This document shows positions 15,345 to 24,305 of a DNA stretch of 64,000 bases, piece after piece; position 1 is the stretch's first letter; each line of letters begins with the position of its first letter. The position numbers and the translations under genes were made by a program. Location of the stretch: contig NZ_CP029043.1 of NCBI RefSeq assembly GCF_003074055.1, positions 6,130,501-6,194,500 of the forward strand, given 5' to 3'. A model generated the notes under the pieces. That model searched no databases, was not told the DNA's origin, and saw nothing but the letters and a program-made list of their open reading frames with translations. This stretch comes from Streptomyces nigra. Lineage in GTDB: Bacteria > Actinomycetota > Actinomycetes > Streptomycetales > Streptomycetaceae.

Positions 15345-16475
15345 GTGACACAGCGCGTGCTCATCGCCGCGGACAAGTTCAAGGGGTCGCTCACGGCCGT
15401 GGAGGTCGCGGAGCGGGTCACAGCCGGTCTGCGCCGGGCCGTCCCGACGGTCCAGGTCGAGGCCCTGCCGGTCGCCGACGGCGGTGACGGCACCGTCGAC
15501 GCCGCGGTCGCGGCCGGTTTCGAGCGGCGTGAGGCGCGGGTCGCCGGACCGCTCGGCGACGAGGTGACGGCGGCGTTCGCGCTGCGCGGCGACACCGCGG
15601 TCGTGGAGATGGCCGAGGCCAGCGGCCTCCAGCGGCTCCCCGCGGGCGTCCTCGCCCCGCTCACGGCGTCCACCCACGGCTCCGGCGAGCTGCTGCGCGC
15701 GGCCCTCGACGCCGGGGCCCGCACCATCGTCTTCGGCGTCGGCGGCAGCGCCACCACGGATGGCGGCGCCGGGATGCTCACCGCGCTCGGCGCACGTCTG
15801 CTCGACGCCGACGGGGAGCCGGTGGCGCCGGGCGGAGGCGGCCTCGCCGACCTGGCCACGGCCGACCTGTCCGGGCTCGACCCCCGGCTGGCCGAGGTCG
15901 ACCTGATCCTCGCCAGCGACGTCGACAATCCGCTGACCGGCCCGAAGGGCGCACCGGCGGTGTACGGCCCGCAGAAGGGGGCGTCCCCGGACGACGTGGC
16001 CACGCTGGACGCGGCCCTCGCGCACTACGCCAAGGTCCTGGAGGCCGCCGTCGGCCCCCGGGCCGCCGAACACGCCTCGGCGCCCGGTGCCGGAGCCGCC
16101 GGCGGCATCGGGTACGGCGCCCTGCTGCTCGGCGCCCGCTTCCGGGCCGGCATCGAGGTCATGCTCGACGTCTTGGGCTTCGCGCCGGCCGTGGAACGCG
16201 CCTACCTGGTGATCACCGGGGAGGGCTCCCTCGACGAGCAGACCCTGCACGGCAAGGCCCCGGCCGGTGTCGCGGCGGCGGCCCGCGCGGCCGGCAAGGA
16301 GGTCGTCGCGGTGTGCGGCCGTCTCGCCCTCGCGCCCGAGGCCCTGGGCCGGGCCGGCATCCGGCGGGCGTACCCGCTGACGGACGAGGAGCCGGACGTG
16401 ACGGTGTGCATCGCGGACGCCGGACCGATCCTGGAGCGGGTCGCGGAACGCATCGGCCGGGACTTCCTGGTCTGA
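15345..16475 (+). CDS. glycerate kinase (GlxK/GarK family)
   Basis: A 376-residue type-I glycerate kinase, phosphorylating D-glycerate (to 2-phosphoglycerate in this family) for entry into glycolysis. The N-terminus RVLIAADKFKGSLTAVEVA and the motifs PVADGGDGTVDA, GVGGSATTDGGAGM and GEGSLDEQTLHGKAP are diagnostic. GTG start behind AAGGGGA with 5-base spacing. The gene is alone on the plus strand and ends in a strong bidirectional hairpin shared with pssA. No glyoxylate or glycerate genes are adjacent, so its pathway partner is elsewhere. Confidence 0.95.
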   Translation: MTQRVLIAADKFKGSLTAVEVAERVTAGLRRAVPTVQVEALPVADGGDGTVDAAVAAGFERREARVAGPLGDEVTAAFALRGDTAVVEMAEASGLQRLPAGVLAPLTASTHGSGELLRAALDAGARTIVFGVGGSATTDGGAGMLTALGARLLDADGEPVAPGGGGLADLATADLSGLDPRLAEVDLILASDVDNPLTGPKGAPAVYGPQKGASPDDVATLDAALAHYAKVLEAAVGPRAAEHASAPGAGAAGGIGYGALLLGARFRAGIEVMLDVLGFAPAVERAYLVITGEGSLDEQTLHGKAPAGVAAAARAAGKEVVAVCGRLALAPEALGRAGIRRAYPLTDEEPDVTVCIADAGPILERVAERIGRDFLV

Positions 16476-16500
16476 GCCGCCCAGCGCCCCGGAAGCACGA

Positions 16501-16533
16501 AAGGGCCCCGGACCGAATCGGTCCGGGGCCCTT
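16501..16533. terminator. bidirectional intrinsic-type terminator
   Basis: AAGGGCCCCGGACC pairs perfectly with GGTCCGGGGCCCTT (14 bp, extendable by one G-C pair) around a tiny AAT-centred loop. It lies midway between the convergent glycerate kinase and pssA genes and serves both strands. Confidence 0.9.
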
Positions 16534-16554
16534 CCCGTCACAGCACGCGGAGCG

Positions 16555-17412
16555 CTACGGCAGCTGGGCCGCCCGCGCCTCACGCCGGTTGCCGCGGAAG
16601 TTGTTCACCCGGCGGGCCGTGGCGAACAGCGGGATCACCGCGCCCATCACCAGCTGGAGCGCGCAGCCCGTCTGGAGGAGCAGCTGACCGCTCGGGGCGT
16701 CGAACGCCCAGGCGGCGAGCAGACCCATGGACACCACGATCCACGACAGCATCGCGATCGCGAGACGGCCACGCGGCTTCGGGTACTCCACCCGGCTCAC
16801 CATCAGCCAGGCCGTGCCCAGGATCGCCAGGAGCGTCGCCACGAAGGGCAGCTCGAGCAGCACGATCGAGACCACGGTCAGCGCGCCGAACGGCGAGGGC
16901 ATCCCCTGGAACATGCCGTTGGGGACGGACACGCACGAGAACCGCGCAAGCCGCAGCACCACCGCCAGCAGCACCACGATCGCTCCGACCGCGGCCACTC
17001 TCTGGTGCGCGTCGTTCGCGACCATGCCGTAGACGAGGACGAAGTACGCCGGGGCCAGACCGAAGCTGATCAGGTCGGACAGGTTGTCCAGCTCGGCGCC
17101 CATCGGGGACGAGCGGAGCTTCCTGGCGACCAGGCCGTCGAACAGGTCGAACACGGCCGCGCACAGCATCAGGATGACGGCGGTGGCGGCGCTGTGGCGC
17201 GCCATGCCGCTCTCCTCGCTGCCCGTGAGGTGCGGGATCAGGATGCCGGTGGTGGTGAAGTACACCGCCATGAAGCCGCACGTGGCGTTGCCGAGGGTGA
17301 GGGTGTCCGCTATCGACAGGCGGAGGGAGAGCGGCATCTCCTCCTCTTCTTCGTCGACCTCGTCCGCGCCCGGCACCCAGCCCGGCTGTGTCTCTGGATC
17401 AATCACGGTCAA
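16555..17412 (-). CDS. pssA: CDP-diacylglycerol--serine O-phosphatidyltransferase
   Basis: About 285 residues, an integral membrane CDP-alcohol phosphotransferase. The signature DG-x2-AR...G-x3-D-x3-D is present in FDGLVARKL followed by SPMGAELDNLSD, and six or so hydrophobic segments follow. It condenses CDP-diacylglycerol with serine to phosphatidylserine. It is directly downstream of psd and overlaps it, so the two enzymes of phosphatidylethanolamine synthesis are co-expressed. Start is uncertain: TTG at 17412 or GTG two codons later (17406); both fall inside the end of psd. An acidic N-terminal stretch (EVDEEEEEM) precedes the first membrane segment. Confidence 0.94.
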   Translation of the reverse strand: MTVIDPETQPGWVPGADEVDEEEEEMPLSLRLSIADTLTLGNATCGFMAVYFTTTGILIPHLTGSEESGMARHSAATAVILMLCAAVFDLFDGLVARKLRSSPMGAELDNLSDLISFGLAPAYFVLVYGMVANDAHQRVAAVGAIVVLLAVVLRLARFSCVSVPNGMFQGMPSPFGALTVVSIVLLELPFVATLLAILGTAWLMVSRVEYPKPRGRLAIAMLSWIVVSMGLLAAWAFDAPSGQLLLQTGCALQLVMGAVIPLFATARRVNNFRGNRREARAAQLP

Positions 17413-18055
17413 TGCGAGTCACCCCAGCCACGGTCTTCTGCCCGACCTCGACCGCGACCTCCACGCCCTCCGGCAGGTAGATGTCGACACGGGAGCCGAA
17501 GCGGATCAGACCGATGCGGTCGCCCTGCTCGACCTTCGTGCCCTGCGGGATGTAGGGGACGATGCGACGTGCGACGGCGCCGGCGATCTGAATCATCTCG
17601 ATGTCGCCGAGTTCGGTGTCGAAGTGCCAGACTACGCGCTCGTTGTTCTCGCTCTCCTTGTTGAACGCCGGCACGAACCCGCCGGGGATGTGCTCGACGG
17701 ACGTCACCGTGCCGGAGAGCGGCGCGCGGTTGACGTGGACGTTGAGCGGGCTCATGAAGATCGCGACGCGGGTGCGGCCGTCCTTCCACGGCATGATGCT
17801 CTGCACCACACCGTCGGCCGGGGAGATGACCCGGCCCTGGGCGATCTCGCGCTCGGGGTCGCGGAAGAACCACAGCATGCCCGCCGCCAGAGCGGTGGCG
17901 GGTACGGCCACGGCCTTGGCGACGCCGGAGCGGCGTGCGCGGGCCAGGCTGAGGGCTGCGGTGGCGACGGTCGGGAGAAGCCACGGCGATGCTCCGCGCG
18001 CGAGGCGTACGCCGGCCCGGCTGTCGCGTGGTGCAGAGGTTTGGCTGTGGGGCAT
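17399..18055 (-). CDS. psd: phosphatidylserine decarboxylase proenzyme (short type)
   Basis: 218 residues, the compact bacterial/archaeal-type Psd that converts phosphatidylserine to phosphatidylethanolamine. The self-cleavage site is the Gly-Ser of RFGSRVDIYLP near the C-terminus; the serine becomes the pyruvoyl group. A hydrophobic N-terminal segment (VAKAVAVPATALAAGMLWFF) anchors it to the membrane, followed by FRDPER and the ISPADGVV motif. The ATG was chosen because GAAGG lies upstream at good spacing and the family starts here; upstream codons in frame look non-coding. The stop overlaps pssA. Confidence 0.95.
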   Translation of the reverse strand: MPHSQTSAPRDSRAGVRLARGASPWLLPTVATAALSLARARRSGVAKAVAVPATALAAGMLWFFRDPEREIAQGRVISPADGVVQSIMPWKDGRTRVAIFMSPLNVHVNRAPLSGTVTSVEHIPGGFVPAFNKESENNERVVWHFDTELGDIEMIQIAGAVARRIVPYIPQGTKVEQGDRIGLIRFGSRVDIYLPEGVEVAVEVGQKTVAGVTRIDRD

Positions 18056-18179
18056 GGATGACCTTCGTAGCGGATGATGCCGCGCTTCAACGGGGGACGG
18101 CGGCTTTCCGGGGATCGTACCGGTCGCGGCCCACAACTGGGCAAGCCAGGAAGCCGAGTCGGCGGCTGAAGCGTATGTA

Positions 18180-18214
18180 CGGGGTGTGATCTTCTTCTCG
18201 AAGAAAACACCCCG
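18180..18214 (-). terminator. terminator hairpin of the ethylmalonyl-CoA operon
   Basis: CGGGGTGT pairs with ACACCCCG, with an inner CTTCTT/AAGAA helix closing on CTCG. It begins about 11 bp after the acyl-CoA dehydrogenase stop on the minus strand and insulates the operon from psd-pssA. The remaining 18056-18179 spacer should hold the psd promoter; I see no clear -10/-35. Confidence 0.75.
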
Positions 18215-18225
18215 AACTCGGACAT

Positions 18226-19431
18226 TCAGCCTTGGAACCGATACTCTTCGAGCAGCCTGCGACCGATGATCATTTTCTGGATCTCGGCGGTACCTTCACC
18301 GATGAGCAGCATCGGAGCCTCACGGTAGAGGCGCTCGATCTCGTACTCCTTGGAGAAGCCGTAGCCGCCGTGGATCCGGAAGGCATCCTCCACGACCTCC
18401 TTGCAGTATTCGGAGGCGAGGTACTTCGCCATCCCTGCTTCGAGGTCGTTTCGCTCACCGGAGTCCTTTTTGCGTGCCGCGTTCACCATCATGGCATGCG
18501 CGGCCTCCACCTTGGTAGCCATCTCGGCCAGCTTGAACTGAATGGCCTGGTGCTGGGCGATCGGCTTGCCGAAAGTGTGACGCTGCTGGGCGTACCGGAC
18601 GCCCAGTTCGAAGGCACGCTGAGCGACGCCGCAGCCACGCGCCGCCACGTTGACGCGGCCGACTTCGACGCCGTCCATCATTTGGTAAAAACCTCGGCCG
18701 GTGACGCCGCCGAGCACCCGATCGGCCGGAATGCGCAGGCCGTCCATGATGAGCTCGGTCGTGTCGACGCCCTTGTAGCCCATCTTGTCGATCTTGCCGG
18801 GGATGGTCAGGCCCGGACGGACCTCACCGAAGCCCGGCTCCTTCTCCACGAGGAAGGTGGTCATCGACTTATGGGGCGCGGTGCCCTCGGGGTGTCCTTC
18901 GTCACTTCGGACCAGAACGGCCACCAGAGACGACGTTCCGCCGTTCGTCAGCCACATCTTCTGGCCGTTGAGGACGTACTCCTCGCCGTCCTTCACCGCC
19001 TTCGACGTGATCGCGGACACATCCGAGCCGAGGGCCGGCTCCGACATCGAGAAGGCCCCGCGGATGTCGCCGGCCGCCATCCGGGGCAGGAAGTGGTCCT
19101 TCTGCTCCTGCGTGCCGTGCTGCTTCAGCATGTACGCCACGATGAAGTGCGTGTTGATGATGCCGGACACCGACATCCAGCCGCGGGCGATCTCCTCCAC
19201 GCACAGCGCGTAGGTCAGGAGCGACTCGCCCAGACCCCCGTACTCCTCGGGGATCATCAGGCCGAAGAGGCCGAGTTCCTTCAGACCGTCGACGATCTGC
19301 TGCGGGTACTCGTCGCGGTGCTCCAGCTCGGTGGCGACCGGGATGATCTCCTTGTCCACGAAGTCGCGGACGGTGGAGAGGATCTCCTGCTGGATGTCGG
19401 TCAGACCGGCGGTCTGGGCGAGACGGGCCAT
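18226..19431 (-). CDS. acyl-CoA dehydrogenase, probable (2S)-methylsuccinyl-CoA dehydrogenase
   Basis: 401 residues with the full acyl-CoA dehydrogenase fold: N-terminal helical domain, the FAD/substrate motif FSMSEPALGSDVSAI, WLTNGG, and a C-terminal helical domain with RIHGGYGFSKEYEIERLYR. Last gene of the ethylmalonyl-CoA operon, three bases after the MaoC stop, so it most likely oxidises methylsuccinyl-CoA to mesaconyl-CoA. The Rhodobacter enzyme has a longer N-terminal extension, which is missing here, so the assignment rests on operon context rather than length. Codon choice is slightly less GC-biased than in neighbours, especially around residues 235-260. Confidence 0.9.
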   Translation of the reverse strand: MARLAQTAGLTDIQQEILSTVRDFVDKEIIPVATELEHRDEYPQQIVDGLKELGLFGLMIPEEYGGLGESLLTYALCVEEIARGWMSVSGIINTHFIVAYMLKQHGTQEQKDHFLPRMAAGDIRGAFSMSEPALGSDVSAITSKAVKDGEEYVLNGQKMWLTNGGTSSLVAVLVRSDEGHPEGTAPHKSMTTFLVEKEPGFGEVRPGLTIPGKIDKMGYKGVDTTELIMDGLRIPADRVLGGVTGRGFYQMMDGVEVGRVNVAARGCGVAQRAFELGVRYAQQRHTFGKPIAQHQAIQFKLAEMATKVEAAHAMMVNAARKKDSGERNDLEAGMAKYLASEYCKEVVEDAFRIHGGYGFSKEYEIERLYREAPMLLIGEGTAEIQKMIIGRRLLEEYRFQG

Positions 19432-19434
19432 CGC

Positions 19435-19947
19435 TTACTTCCCCTGTTCCCTCAGCTCGGGGCGGCCCGGCTGCTCGCCGCCGCGCTCCTTGATGTACGT
19501 CTCGGTGGGCACCATCACCTTGCGGCGGAAGACGCACACCAGCGTGCCGTCCTGCTTGTAGCCCTTGGTCTCCACGTAGACGATGCCGCGGTCGTTCTTC
19601 GACTTCGACGGCCACTTGTCGAGCACGGTCGTCTGGCCGTAGATCGTGTCGCCGTGGAAGGTCGGCGCCACGTGCCTGAGCGACTCGATCTCCAGGTTGG
19701 CGATCGCCTTGCCGGAGATGTCCGGCACGGACATGCCGAGCAGCAGCGAGTAGATGTAGTTCCCGACGACGACGTTCTTGCCGAAGTCCGTCGTCTTCTC
19801 CGCATAGTTCGTGTCCATGTGGAGCGGGTGGTGGTTCATGGTGAGGAGGCAGAACAGGTGGTCGTCGTACTCCGTGACCGTCTTGCCCGGCCAGTGCTTG
19901 TACGTCGCCCCGACCTCGAACTCCTCGTAGGTGCGTCCGAACTGCAT
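19435..19947 (-). CDS. MaoC-type hydratase, probable mesaconyl-CoA hydratase
   Basis: 170 residues forming one hot-dog domain with the hydratase-2 signature PLHMDTNYAEKTTDFG...VVGNYIYSLLLG, where the Asp/His pair activates water. In the ethylmalonyl-CoA pathway such an enzyme hydrates mesaconyl-CoA to beta-methylmalyl-CoA. It sits between the lyase and the dehydrogenase genes with 5-bp and 3-bp gaps, consistent with consecutive steps. It is about half the length of the double-hot-dog Rhodobacter Mch, so it may act as a dimer of single domains. A general enoyl-CoA hydratase is the alternative. Confidence 0.88.
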   Translation of the reverse strand: MQFGRTYEEFEVGATYKHWPGKTVTEYDDHLFCLLTMNHHPLHMDTNYAEKTTDFGKNVVVGNYIYSLLLGMSVPDISGKAIANLEIESLRHVAPTFHGDTIYGQTTVLDKWPSKSKNDRGIVYVETKGYKQDGTLVCVFRRKVMVPTETYIKERGGEQPGRPELREQGK

Positions 19948-19952
19948 GACGG

Positions 19953-20912
19953 TCAGGCCTCCGGGATCTCGAACTTCGACGTGCGCTTCATGCCGGCGGC
20001 GCGCCCCTTGCCCGCGATGACCAGGGCCATCTTGCGGCTGGCCTCGTCGATCATCTCGTCGCCGAGCATCGCCGAGCCCTTCTTGCCGCCCGCCTCGGAC
20101 GTGTAGTAGTCGTACGCGTCCAGGATCAGCTCGGCGTGGTCGTAGTCCTCCTGCGACGGCGAGAAGATCTCGTTGGACGCCTCGACCTGGCCCGGGTGCA
20201 GCACCCACTTGCCGTCGAAGCCGAGCGCGGCGGCGCGCTGCGCGACCTCGCGGTAGCCCTCGACGTTGCGGATCTGCAGGTAGGGGCCGTCGATCGCCTG
20301 GAGGTCGTTGGCACGGGCGGCCATCAGGATCTTCATCAGGATGTAGTGGTAGGCGTCCGCCGGGTAGCCGGGCGGCTGCTCGCCCACGACCAGCGACTTC
20401 ATGTTGATGGACGCCATGAAGTCGGCCGGGCCGAAGATGATGGTCTCCAGGCGCTGCGAGGCCTGGGCGATCTCGTTGACGTTGTTCAGGCCCTGGGCGT
20501 TCTCGATCTGCGCCTCGATGCCGATCTTGCCGACCTCGAAGCCCATCGTCTTCTCGATCTGGGTCAGCAGCAGGTCCAGCGCGACGACCTGCTGGGCCGT
20601 CTGCACCTTCGGCAGCATGATGCAGTCGAGGTTCTGGCCGGCGCCCTCGACGACCGTGACGACGTCCCGGTACGTCCACTCCGTCGTCCAGTCGTTGACG
20701 CGGACGACGCGCGTCTTGCCCGTCCAGTCGCCCTCGTTGAGGAACTTGACGATGGTGTGCCGCGCCTCGGGCTTGGCGAGCGGCGCGCACGCGTCCTCCA
20801 GGTCGAGGAAGACCTGGTCCGCCGGGAGGCCCTGCGCCTTCTCCAGGAAGCGCGGGTTGCTTCCCGGCACCGCGAGACAGGAGCGGCGGGGACGCAGACG
20901 GTTGACGGTCAT
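19953..20912 (-). CDS. HpcH/HpaI-CitE family lyase, probable L-malyl-CoA/beta-methylmalyl-CoA lyase
   Basis: 319 residues of the CitE-like TIM-barrel family. Visible features are RRSCLAVPGSNPRFLEKA at the N-terminus, QVFLDLEDACAP, the metal-binding Glu in IEAQIENAQG and Asp in IFGPADFMASI. It cleaves beta-methylmalyl-CoA to glyoxylate and propionyl-CoA (and malyl-CoA to glyoxylate and acetyl-CoA). The ATG overlaps the ecm stop (ATGA). The propionyl-CoA it releases would be carboxylated and passed through methylmalonyl-CoA mutase, whose genes are at the start of this window. Confidence 0.93.
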   Translation of the reverse strand: MTVNRLRPRRSCLAVPGSNPRFLEKAQGLPADQVFLDLEDACAPLAKPEARHTIVKFLNEGDWTGKTRVVRVNDWTTEWTYRDVVTVVEGAGQNLDCIMLPKVQTAQQVVALDLLLTQIEKTMGFEVGKIGIEAQIENAQGLNNVNEIAQASQRLETIIFGPADFMASINMKSLVVGEQPPGYPADAYHYILMKILMAARANDLQAIDGPYLQIRNVEGYREVAQRAAALGFDGKWVLHPGQVEASNEIFSPSQEDYDHAELILDAYDYYTSEAGGKKGSAMLGDEMIDEASRKMALVIAGKGRAAGMKRTSKFEIPEA

Positions 20913-22951
20913 GCGGGGACCTCCAGGGGGTCGAGCTTGTTCGCTTTCCGGATCTCGTCGACGATGCGGCCGATGATCCCGGTGATGTCGAAGTCCTTCG
21001 GGGTGAAGACGGCGGCCACTCCGGCTTCCTTCAGCTGCTCGGCGTCACCATTCGGGATGATGCCACCGGCGATCACGGGTATATCTGTGGCACCGGCCAC
21101 ACGGAGGCGTTCCAGGACGTCAGGCACGAGCTGCGCGTGCGACCCGGACAGGATCGACAGGCCCACCGCGTGCACGTCCTCGGCGAGGGCCGCGTCCACG
21201 ATCTGCTCCGGCGTCAGCCGGATGCCCTGGTACACCACCTCGAAGCCGGCGTCGCGGGCCCGTACGGCGATCTGCTCGGCGCCGTTGGAGTGCCCGTCCA
21301 GGCCGGGCTTGCCGACCAGGAAGCGCAGCTTGCCGACGCCCATGTCCTTCGCCGTCAGCTCCACCTTGCGGCGCACCTGGGACAGGGCCGAGCCCTCCTC
21401 GGCCGGGATCGCGACCGGCGCCGAGGACACCCCGGTCGGGGCGCGGAACTCGCCGAACACCTCGCGCAGCGCCCCGGCCCACTCGCCGGTGGTGACACCG
21501 GCGCGGGCGCACTCCAGGGTGGCCTCCATGAGGTTGTCGGTGCCCTTCGCGGCCTCCTTCAGCCGCTCCAGCGCCTTGCAGGGGCGCGGGTGGTTGAACG
21601 GCGGCTGGTACCGCGTGTCGCGCCAGTGCTGGAGCGAGGCGATGACCCGTGCCTCGACGGCCGGGTCCACCGTCTGGATCGCGGTGTCCAGGTCCGCGGT
21701 CAGCGGGTTGGGCTCGGTCGTCTCGAAGATGTTGACGCCGACGATCTTCTCCCGGCCGGACTCGATCCGGCCCCGGCGCTCCGCGTGCGAGGCGACGAGC
21801 TGCGACTTGAGGTAGCCGGACTCGACGGCCGCCATCGCGCCGCCCATCTCCTGGATCCGCTCGATCTCGGCGAAGGACTCCTCGACCAGCGCCGCGACCT
21901 TCGCCTCGATGACGTGCGAGCCCTCGAAGATGTCCTCGTACTCCAGCAGATCGCTCTCGTGCGCGAGGACCTGCTGGATGCGCAGCGACCACTGCTGGTC
22001 CCAGGGGCGGGGCAGGCCCAGGGCCTCGTTCCAGGCCGGCAGCTGCACGGCACGCGCGCGGGCGTCCTTCGACAGCGTCACGGCCAGCATCTCCAGCACG
22101 ATCCGCTGGACGTTGTTCTCCGGCTGCGCCTCGGTCAGGCCGAGGGAGTTGACCTGGACGCCGTAGCGGAAGCGGCGCTGCTTGGGGTTCTCGATGCCGT
22201 ACCGCTCGCGGGTGATGCGGTCCCAGATGCGGCCGAACGCCCGCATCTTGCACATCTCCTCGATGAAGCGGACGCCCGCGTTCACGAAGAAGGAGATACG
22301 GGCCACGACGTCGCCGAACTTCTCCTCGGGGACCTGCCCCGAGTCGCGCACGGCGTCGAGGACGGCGATGGCGGTGGACATCGCGTACGCGATCTCCTGG
22401 ACCGGTGTGGCGCCCGCCTCCTGCAGGTGGTAGCTGCAGATGTTGATCGGGTTCCACTTCGGGATGTGGGAGACCGTGTACGCGATCATGTCCGTCGTCA
22501 GGCGGAGCGAAGGCCCCGGCGGGAAGACGTGCGTCCCCCGGGACAGGTACTCCTTGACGATGTCGTTCTGGGTCGTGCCCTGGAGCCTGGTGATGTCGGC
22601 GCCCTGCTCCTCGGCGACGACCTGGTAGAGCGCCAGCAGCCACATGGCGGTGGCGTTGATCGTCATCGAGGTGTTCATCTGCTCCAGGGGGATGTCCTGG
22701 AACAGCCGGCGCATGTCACCGAGGTGCGCGATCGGCACCCCGACCCGGCCGACCTCGCCGCGGGCGAGGATGTGGTCGGAGTCGTACCCGGTCTGGGTGG
22801 GCAGGTCGAACGCCACCGACAGACCGGTCTGCCCCTTGGCGAGGTTGCGCCGGTACAGCTCGTTGGACGCCTCGGCCGTCGAGTGACCGGCGTACGTCCG
22901 CATGAGCCACGGACGGTCCTTCTGACGCTCGTCTTCCTGACGCTCTGTCAT
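20909..22951 (-). CDS. ecm: ethylmalonyl-CoA mutase (MeaA-type), adenosylcobalamin-dependent
   Basis: 680 residues with barrel and B12 domain in one chain. The N-terminal MRTYAGHSTAEASNELYRRN corresponds to the substrate region of acyl-CoA mutases, and the cobalamin motif is D552-G-H554-S-N-G557. It rearranges ethylmalonyl-CoA to methylsuccinyl-CoA. Compared with MutB it lacks the long N-terminal extension and has its own C-terminus (KLDPLEVPA). It lies 10 bp after ccr, the enzyme that makes its substrate, so the specificity call is well supported by context; MeaA is the older name. No separate small subunit is present or needed. Confidence 0.95.
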   Translation of the reverse strand: MTERQEDERQKDRPWLMRTYAGHSTAEASNELYRRNLAKGQTGLSVAFDLPTQTGYDSDHILARGEVGRVGVPIAHLGDMRRLFQDIPLEQMNTSMTINATAMWLLALYQVVAEEQGADITRLQGTTQNDIVKEYLSRGTHVFPPGPSLRLTTDMIAYTVSHIPKWNPINICSYHLQEAGATPVQEIAYAMSTAIAVLDAVRDSGQVPEEKFGDVVARISFFVNAGVRFIEEMCKMRAFGRIWDRITRERYGIENPKQRRFRYGVQVNSLGLTEAQPENNVQRIVLEMLAVTLSKDARARAVQLPAWNEALGLPRPWDQQWSLRIQQVLAHESDLLEYEDIFEGSHVIEAKVAALVEESFAEIERIQEMGGAMAAVESGYLKSQLVASHAERRGRIESGREKIVGVNIFETTEPNPLTADLDTAIQTVDPAVEARVIASLQHWRDTRYQPPFNHPRPCKALERLKEAAKGTDNLMEATLECARAGVTTGEWAGALREVFGEFRAPTGVSSAPVAIPAEEGSALSQVRRKVELTAKDMGVGKLRFLVGKPGLDGHSNGAEQIAVRARDAGFEVVYQGIRLTPEQIVDAALAEDVHAVGLSILSGSHAQLVPDVLERLRVAGATDIPVIAGGIIPNGDAEQLKEAGVAAVFTPKDFDITGIIGRIVDEIRKANKLDPLEVPA

Positions 22952-22961
22952 CCCCCGGCCC

Positions 22962-24305
22962 TCAGATGTTCCGGAAGCGGTTGATGGAGTCGAGGTGCTT
23001 GGCGCGCAGCTCCTGGTCGCGCACGCCCAGGCCCTCCTCGGGGGCGAGGCACAGCACGCCGACCTTGCCCTGGTGGAGGTTGCGGTGCACGTCGTAGGCG
23101 GCCTGGCCGGTGTCCTCCAGGGAGTACACCTTGGACAGGGTCGGGTGGATCTTGCCCTTCGCGATGAGCCGGTTGGCCTCCCAGGCCTCGCGGTAGTTGG
23201 CGAAGTGCGAGCCGATGATGCGCTTCAGGGACATCCACAGGTAGCGGTTGTCGTACTGGTGCATGTAGCCCGAGGTGGAGGCGCAGGTGGTGATGGTGCC
23301 GCCCTTGCGGGTGACGAAGACCGAGGCGCCGAAGGTCTCGCGGCCGGGGTGCTCGAAGACGATGTCGATGTCCTCGCCGCCGGTGAGCTCGCGGATGCGC
23401 TTGCCGAAGCGCTTCCACTCCCTGGGGTCCTGGGTGTTCTCGTCCTTCCAGAACTTGTAGTCCTCGGCGTTGCGGTCGATGATCGCCTCGGCGCCCATCG
23501 AGCGGCAGATGTCGGCCTTCTGCGGCGAGGAGACGACACAGATCGGGTTGGCGCCGCCGGCGAGGGCGAACTGGGTGGCGTACGAGCCGAGTCCGCCGCT
23601 CGCGCCCCAGATCAGGACGTTGTCGCCCTGCTTCATGCCGGCACCGTTGCGGGAGACCAGCTGGCGGTAGGCGGTGGAGTTCACCAGGCCCGGGGCCGCG
23701 GCCTCCTCCCAGCTGAGGTGGCCCGGCTTGGGCATCAGCTGGTTGGACTTGACGAGGGCGATCTCGGCGAGGCCGCCGAAGTTCGTCTCGAAGCCCCAGA
23801 TGCGCTGCTCGGGGTCGAGCATCGTGTCGTTGTGCCCGTCGCTGGACTCCAGCTCGACGGAGAGGCAGTGCGCGACGACCTCGTCGCCGGGCTTCCAGGA
23901 GTTGACGCCCGGGCCGGTGCGCAGGACGACGCCCGCGAGGTCGGAGCCGATGATGTGGTACGGCAGGTCGTGGCGCTTGGCCAGCTCGCTGGTGCGGCCG
24001 TAGCGCTCCAGGAAGCCGAAGGTGGACAGCGGCTCGAAGATCGACGTCCACACCGAGTTGTAGTTGACCGACGAGGCCATGACGGCCACCAGGGCCTCGC
24101 CCGGGCCGAGCTCGGGCAGGGGCACGTCGTCGAGGTGGATCGACTTGCGCGGGTCCTTGTCGCGGGTCGGCAGGCCCGCGAACATCTCCGTCTCGTCCTT
24201 GTGCACGGTGATCGCGCGGTACGACTCGGGGAGCGGGAGGGCGGCGAAGTCCTCCGACGTGGAGTCGGGCGACTGGATCGCGGCCAGGATGTCCTTCGTG
24301 GTCAC
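22962..24305 (-). CDS. ccr: crotonyl-CoA carboxylase/reductase
   Basis: 447 residues of the medium-chain dehydrogenase/reductase superfamily. It reductively carboxylates crotonyl-CoA with NADPH and CO2 to ethylmalonyl-CoA, also supplying extender units for polyketides. NADPH loop: GASGGLGSYA (234-243). The CO2-pocket residues described for the Kitasatospora enzyme (Asn81, Phe170, Glu171, His365, from memory) have clear counterparts at Asn81, Phe172, Glu173 and His367, so carboxylation rather than simple reduction is expected. GTG start with GGAGG eight bases upstream. First gene of the five-gene pathway operon. Confidence 0.97.
   Translation of the reverse strand: MTTKDILAAIQSPDSTSEDFAALPLPESYRAITVHKDETEMFAGLPTRDKDPRKSIHLDDVPLPELGPGEALVAVMASSVNYNSVWTSIFEPLSTFGFLERYGRTSELAKRHDLPYHIIGSDLAGVVLRTGPGVNSWKPGDEVVAHCLSVELESSDGHNDTMLDPEQRIWGFETNFGGLAEIALVKSNQLMPKPGHLSWEEAAAPGLVNSTAYRQLVSRNGAGMKQGDNVLIWGASGGLGSYATQFALAGGANPICVVSSPQKADICRSMGAEAIIDRNAEDYKFWKDENTQDPREWKRFGKRIRELTGGEDIDIVFEHPGRETFGASVFVTRKGGTITTCASTSGYMHQYDNRYLWMSLKRIIGSHFANYREAWEANRLIAKGKIHPTLSKVYSLEDTGQAAYDVHRNLHQGKVGVLCLAPEEGLGVRDQELRAKHLDSINRFRNI

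Noticed and set aside
14057..16003. Upstream extension of the Nudix hydrolase frame on the minus strand
   Set aside because: The extension is antisense to glycerate kinase and out of frame with the ADP-ribosylglycohydrolase; the real protein starts at MTSTPPAQD with an ATGA overlap.
18686..18688. Possible TTA codon in the acyl-CoA dehydrogenase gene
   Set aside because: Checked against the frame from 19431: the triplet is split between codons (Phe-Tyr), so it is not a leucine TTA.
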